Shown here piece by piece: positions 61,663 to 64,000 of a stretch of 64,000 bases of DNA. Below the pieces are notes generated by a model. It did no database searches. It was not told where the DNA came from and saw nothing but the letters and a program-made list of their open reading frames with translations. The stretch spans positions 3,126 through 67,125 of the forward strand of contig JAXJSH010000033.1 of NCBI GenBank assembly GCA_036310185.1. Direction: 5' to 3'. This DNA comes from JALENY01 sp036310185. Its GTDB lineage: Bacteria; Bacillota; Clostridia; Lachnospirales; Lachnospiraceae. Position 1 is the stretch's first letter. Each line of letters opens with the position of its first letter. The translations under genes and the position numbers were made by a program.

Positions 61663-63132
61663 ATGGACAGTTTTCATGTTTACAAAGATATACAAGCCCG
61701 TACAAATGGCGAAATCTACATAGGGGTAGTGGGCCCTGTCAGAACCGGAAAATCCACTTTTATAAGAAGATTTATGGAGCTGACCGGTCTGAATCAGGTC
61801 GATGAGAAAGAGCGCGGAGAAATCCGGGATCAGCTGCCGGTCAGCGGCTCCGGAAAGATGGTAACTACGGTGGAACCCAAATTTGTGCCAAAACACGGTA
61901 TGGAAATAAAATTGGCGGATGACATAAAGGCAAAGATCAAACTGATCGACTGCGTGGGCTTTATGATCCGCGGTGCAGAGGGTGATATGGAGAACGGGCG
62001 TGAACGTATGATAAAAACCCCCTGGTTTGAGCGGGAGATTCCGTTTCATGAAGGGGCAAAGATCGGCACACAGAAGGTGATCCGCGACCATGCCACCCTG
62101 GGCCTTATGATAACCAGCGACGGTACTTTTGGAGAGATTCCCCGTGAAGCCTTTTTGCAGGCAGAAGAAAAAACGGTGGAAGAGCTGAAAACAGTGGGAA
62201 AACCGTTTTTGATCCTGGTAAATTCTCAGCGTCCCTATCAGGAAGAAACCAGAAAACTGACAAAAGAGCTGGAAGAAAAATACAATGTTCCGGCCATCAG
62301 CGTGAACTGTGAGCAGCTTCGCCAGGAAGATATTCTAAAAATTCTGGAAGGCCTTTTATACGAATTTCCGGTCAGCCAGCTGGAATTTTACATTCCGAAA
62401 TGGGCGGAACTGCTGCCAACGGATCATTATCTGAAATCTCATATGCTGGAACAGATCCGTGGGCTGATTTCCAACATTCACTATATTCGTGATGTTACCC
62501 GGGATTCCGTTCAGATGCAGAGTGATTACATTCGGGAGACTGCACTGTCAAATGTGGATCTGGCCACAGGCGTGGTGGCTCTGCGCATGGAACTGGATGA
62601 CCGCTATTATTATGAAATGCTCAGCGAAATGTCCGGCGTGCCGATTCAGGGTGAATATGATCTGGTTCATACGGTAAAAGAACTGTCAAAAATGAAAGAT
62701 GAGTATGTAAAAGTTCAAAGCGCCATGGAATCGGTCCGCGGAAAAGGATATGGGGTCGTTATGCCTGAGCTGGATGAGATCACGCTGGGTGATCCGGTAT
62801 TGATCAAACAGGGAAATAAATTCGGTGTTCAGATGAAGGCTAAAAGCCCGTCCATCCATATGATCCGCGCCAATATTGAGACGGAGATCGCCCCGATCGT
62901 GGGAAGTGAAGATCAGGCAAAAGATCTGATTCATTATATTTCCGATGCAAAATCCGGTGAAGAGGGAATCTGGAAAACCAACATTTTCGGAAAATCCATT
63001 GAGCAGCTGATTTCAGACGGAATACAGACCAAAATTTCCCAGATCAGTGATGAGAGCCAGCAGAAACTGCAGGATTCCATGCAGAAAATCGTAAATGACA
63101 GCAAAGGCGGTATGGTTTGCATTATCATATAA
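61663..63132 (+). CDS. spoIVA: Stage IV sporulation protein A
   Basis: 489 aa ATPase that assembles the basement layer of the spore coat around the forespore. The P-loop GPVRTGKST (residues about 24-32), the Walker-B-like IDCVGF (about 103-108) and TPWFEREIPFHEGAKIGTQKVIRDHATLGLMITSDGT are highly conserved in the family. It ends GGMVCIII, a short hydrophobic C-terminus. It stands alone with the dyad upstream and a terminator after. Its presence shows the host makes endospores or descends from spore formers. Confidence 0.95.
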   Translation: MDSFHVYKDIQARTNGEIYIGVVGPVRTGKSTFIRRFMELTGLNQVDEKERGEIRDQLPVSGSGKMVTTVEPKFVPKHGMEIKLADDIKAKIKLIDCVGFMIRGAEGDMENGRERMIKTPWFEREIPFHEGAKIGTQKVIRDHATLGLMITSDGTFGEIPREAFLQAEEKTVEELKTVGKPFLILVNSQRPYQEETRKLTKELEEKYNVPAISVNCEQLRQEDILKILEGLLYEFPVSQLEFYIPKWAELLPTDHYLKSHMLEQIRGLISNIHYIRDVTRDSVQMQSDYIRETALSNVDLATGVVALRMELDDRYYYEMLSEMSGVPIQGEYDLVHTVKELSKMKDEYVKVQSAMESVRGKGYGVVMPELDEITLGDPVLIKQGNKFGVQMKAKSPSIHMIRANIETEIAPIVGSEDQAKDLIHYISDAKSGEEGIWKTNIFGKSIEQLISDGIQTKISQISDESQQKLQDSMQKIVNDSKGGMVCIII

Positions 63133-63237
63133 AACCGGGAGATGACCGGAAGAAATTACCATATGAAATAAAATATGATGTGAAATAAAATCATGCCTGA
63201 ATAAATATAGCTATATAGAGTGCATGTATTTATATGG

Positions 63238-63283
63238 AAAAAGCGTTTCGTTATACGGGGATCGTGTGGCGAAACGTTTTTTT
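63238..63283 (+). terminator. Terminator after spoIVA
   Basis: Stem CGTTTCG (63244-63250) with CGAAACG (63270-63276), extended by A-T pairs, then a seven-base T-run. The first 100 bases of the gap are AT-rich with nothing else recognised. Confidence 0.75.
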
Positions 63284-63311
63284 GTGGAAAACAGGAAAAT
63301 GGATGCAATGC

Positions 63312-63340
63312 TTGACAAGCGAATTAAATTATACTATTGT
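63312..63340 (+). promoter_or_regulatory. Promoter of the MutS-related gene
   Basis: TTGACA (63312-63317), 17-bp spacer, TATTGT (63335-63340); a TATACT overlaps but at wrong spacing. Confidence 0.45.
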
Positions 63341-63379
63341 ATTATAAAAGTAGTACAATAGACAGCAGGAGGAAACGCA

Positions 63380-64000
63380 ATGCAGGAGGATATGATTTTT
63401 TCGATTTTGATTCTGGTTCTTATCTTTGTTGTTTTTGCATATACCACGGTGCGTGATGCCATAAAAAAGAACCGCCGTTTTCTGGAACATGCGAAAAAGT
63501 TCTGGGGGAAGGTACCGGATCGGGAATATACCTACGAAGAATTTCGCAGCATTTCAGATTATGCGAGACGGAGAAAAGGTGAAGATTTTTTCATAGATGA
63601 TATAACCTGGAATGATCTGGATATGGATCAAATTTTTATGCTGGCCAACAATACGGTTTCTTCCTGTGGAGAAGAATATCTGTATGAGATGCTGCGAAAA
63701 CCACTTTTTGATCAGGAAAAACTGGACGAGAGAAACCGTCTGATTGAGTTTTTCCGTACCAATGAGGATACCCGGATCAAAGTACAGAAAATGCTGGCAA
63801 AGATAGGGAAAACATACGGTATCTCGCTGGGTGAATATATTTACCGGCTTCAGGACGTGCCAAGAAAATCCAATCGAAAGTACATTTTGCTGGCAGCAGC
63901 CATGCTTTTTTCACTGGTCAGTCTGTTTTTTATGCCGGTGGTCGGAATTATTGGCATTTTGGTGCTTATGGTGTATAATATGATTCTCCATACAAGGGAA
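63380..64000 (+). CDS. Membrane-anchored MutS-related protein (3' end outside window)
   Basis: The first 207 codons are present with no stop. A membrane segment at residues about 6-22 (FSILILVLIFVVFAY) is followed by a soluble helical region with ITWNDLDMDQIFMLANNTVSSCGEEYLYEMLRKPL, typical of the N-terminal domain of MutS-like, non-mismatch-repair proteins, then two more hydrophobic segments (about 173-205). In this family a MutS-type ATPase domain follows C-terminally, which would lie outside the window. ATG 63380 has AGGAGG upstream. Confidence 0.65.
   Translation, partial: MQEDMIFSILILVLIFVVFAYTTVRDAIKKNRRFLEHAKKFWGKVPDREYTYEEFRSISDYARRRKGEDFFIDDITWNDLDMDQIFMLANNTVSSCGEEYLYEMLRKPLFDQEKLDERNRLIEFFRTNEDTRIKVQKMLAKIGKTYGISLGEYIYRLQDVPRKSNRKYILLAAAMLFSLVSLFFMPVVGIIGILVLMVYNMILHTRE

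Overview
The window reads as a chromosomal segment of a low-to-mid GC, spore-forming, strictly anaerobic gut Firmicute of the Lachnospiraceae, most likely a Blautia-like acetogen. The grounds are a nearly contiguous carbonyl (acetyl-CoA synthase) cluster of the Wood-Ljungdahl pathway, a group-B-type [FeFe] hydrogenase, a Firmicute T-box, a THF riboswitch, sporulation genes (spoIVA, a SpoIID-like gene, a SleB-like hydrolase) and AAGGAGG-type ribosome binding sites throughout. No phage, IS transposase, plasmid function or CRISPR array was seen. The genus is an inference.

Layout. 1-4.8 kb: the 3' part of a peptide/nickel-type (SBP_bac_5) ABC importer operon. 5.0-9.9 kb: a BMP-family nucleoside ABC importer (lipoprotein, double ATPase, two permeases). 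10.0-17.1 kb: branched-chain amino acid genes (ilvN, ilvC, leuC, leuD, and leuA behind a T-box), interrupted by a DUF4190 membrane protein, tRNA-Pro(GGG) and a YbjQ-type protein. 17.3-27 kb: housekeeping and envelope genes (SleB-like, thrC, dgt, DUF3343, a 6S-like RNA candidate, SpoIID-like, YihY, histidine phosphatase, queA, nitrilase family). 27-33.2 kb: aroA and tyrA (minus), an EF-G-like GTPase (plus), prs (minus). 33.3-38.6 kb: the DUF512-der-plsY-gpsA operon, then an aldo/keto reductase (minus).

38.8-58.8 kb is the metabolic core: His-rich metal protein, cooT, metF, cooC, acsA (CODH), second cooC-like gene, acsB (ACS), acsD, acsC, acsE, acsV, DUF3786, THF riboswitch-folT, fhs, fchA, folD, a polyferredoxin and an [FeFe] hydrogenase. 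Together they encode folate uptake, formate activation to methyl-THF, methyl transfer to the corrinoid protein, CO2 reduction to CO and acetyl-CoA assembly, with nickel-insertion helpers. Formate dehydrogenase, MetV, Rnf and Pta/Ack are not in the window. 58.9-64 kb: a PPDK-like ATP-grasp protein with an odd 5' region, spoIVA, and the start of a membrane-anchored MutS-related protein.

The observations I rate highest are: FolD has lost two of the three residues needed for cyclohydrolase activity while a dedicated cyclohydrolase (fchA) lies directly upstream; a dispersed two-hairpin repeat occurs in full-length and internally deleted forms, one fragment of which supplies a gene's stop codon; a perfect dyad lies at the start site of the nickel-protein operon; an EF-G paralogue lacks canonical GTPase residues; and the ATP-grasp gene has an in-frame TGA four codons after its best-placed start. 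I did not find a convincing wholly new defence or mobile system here.
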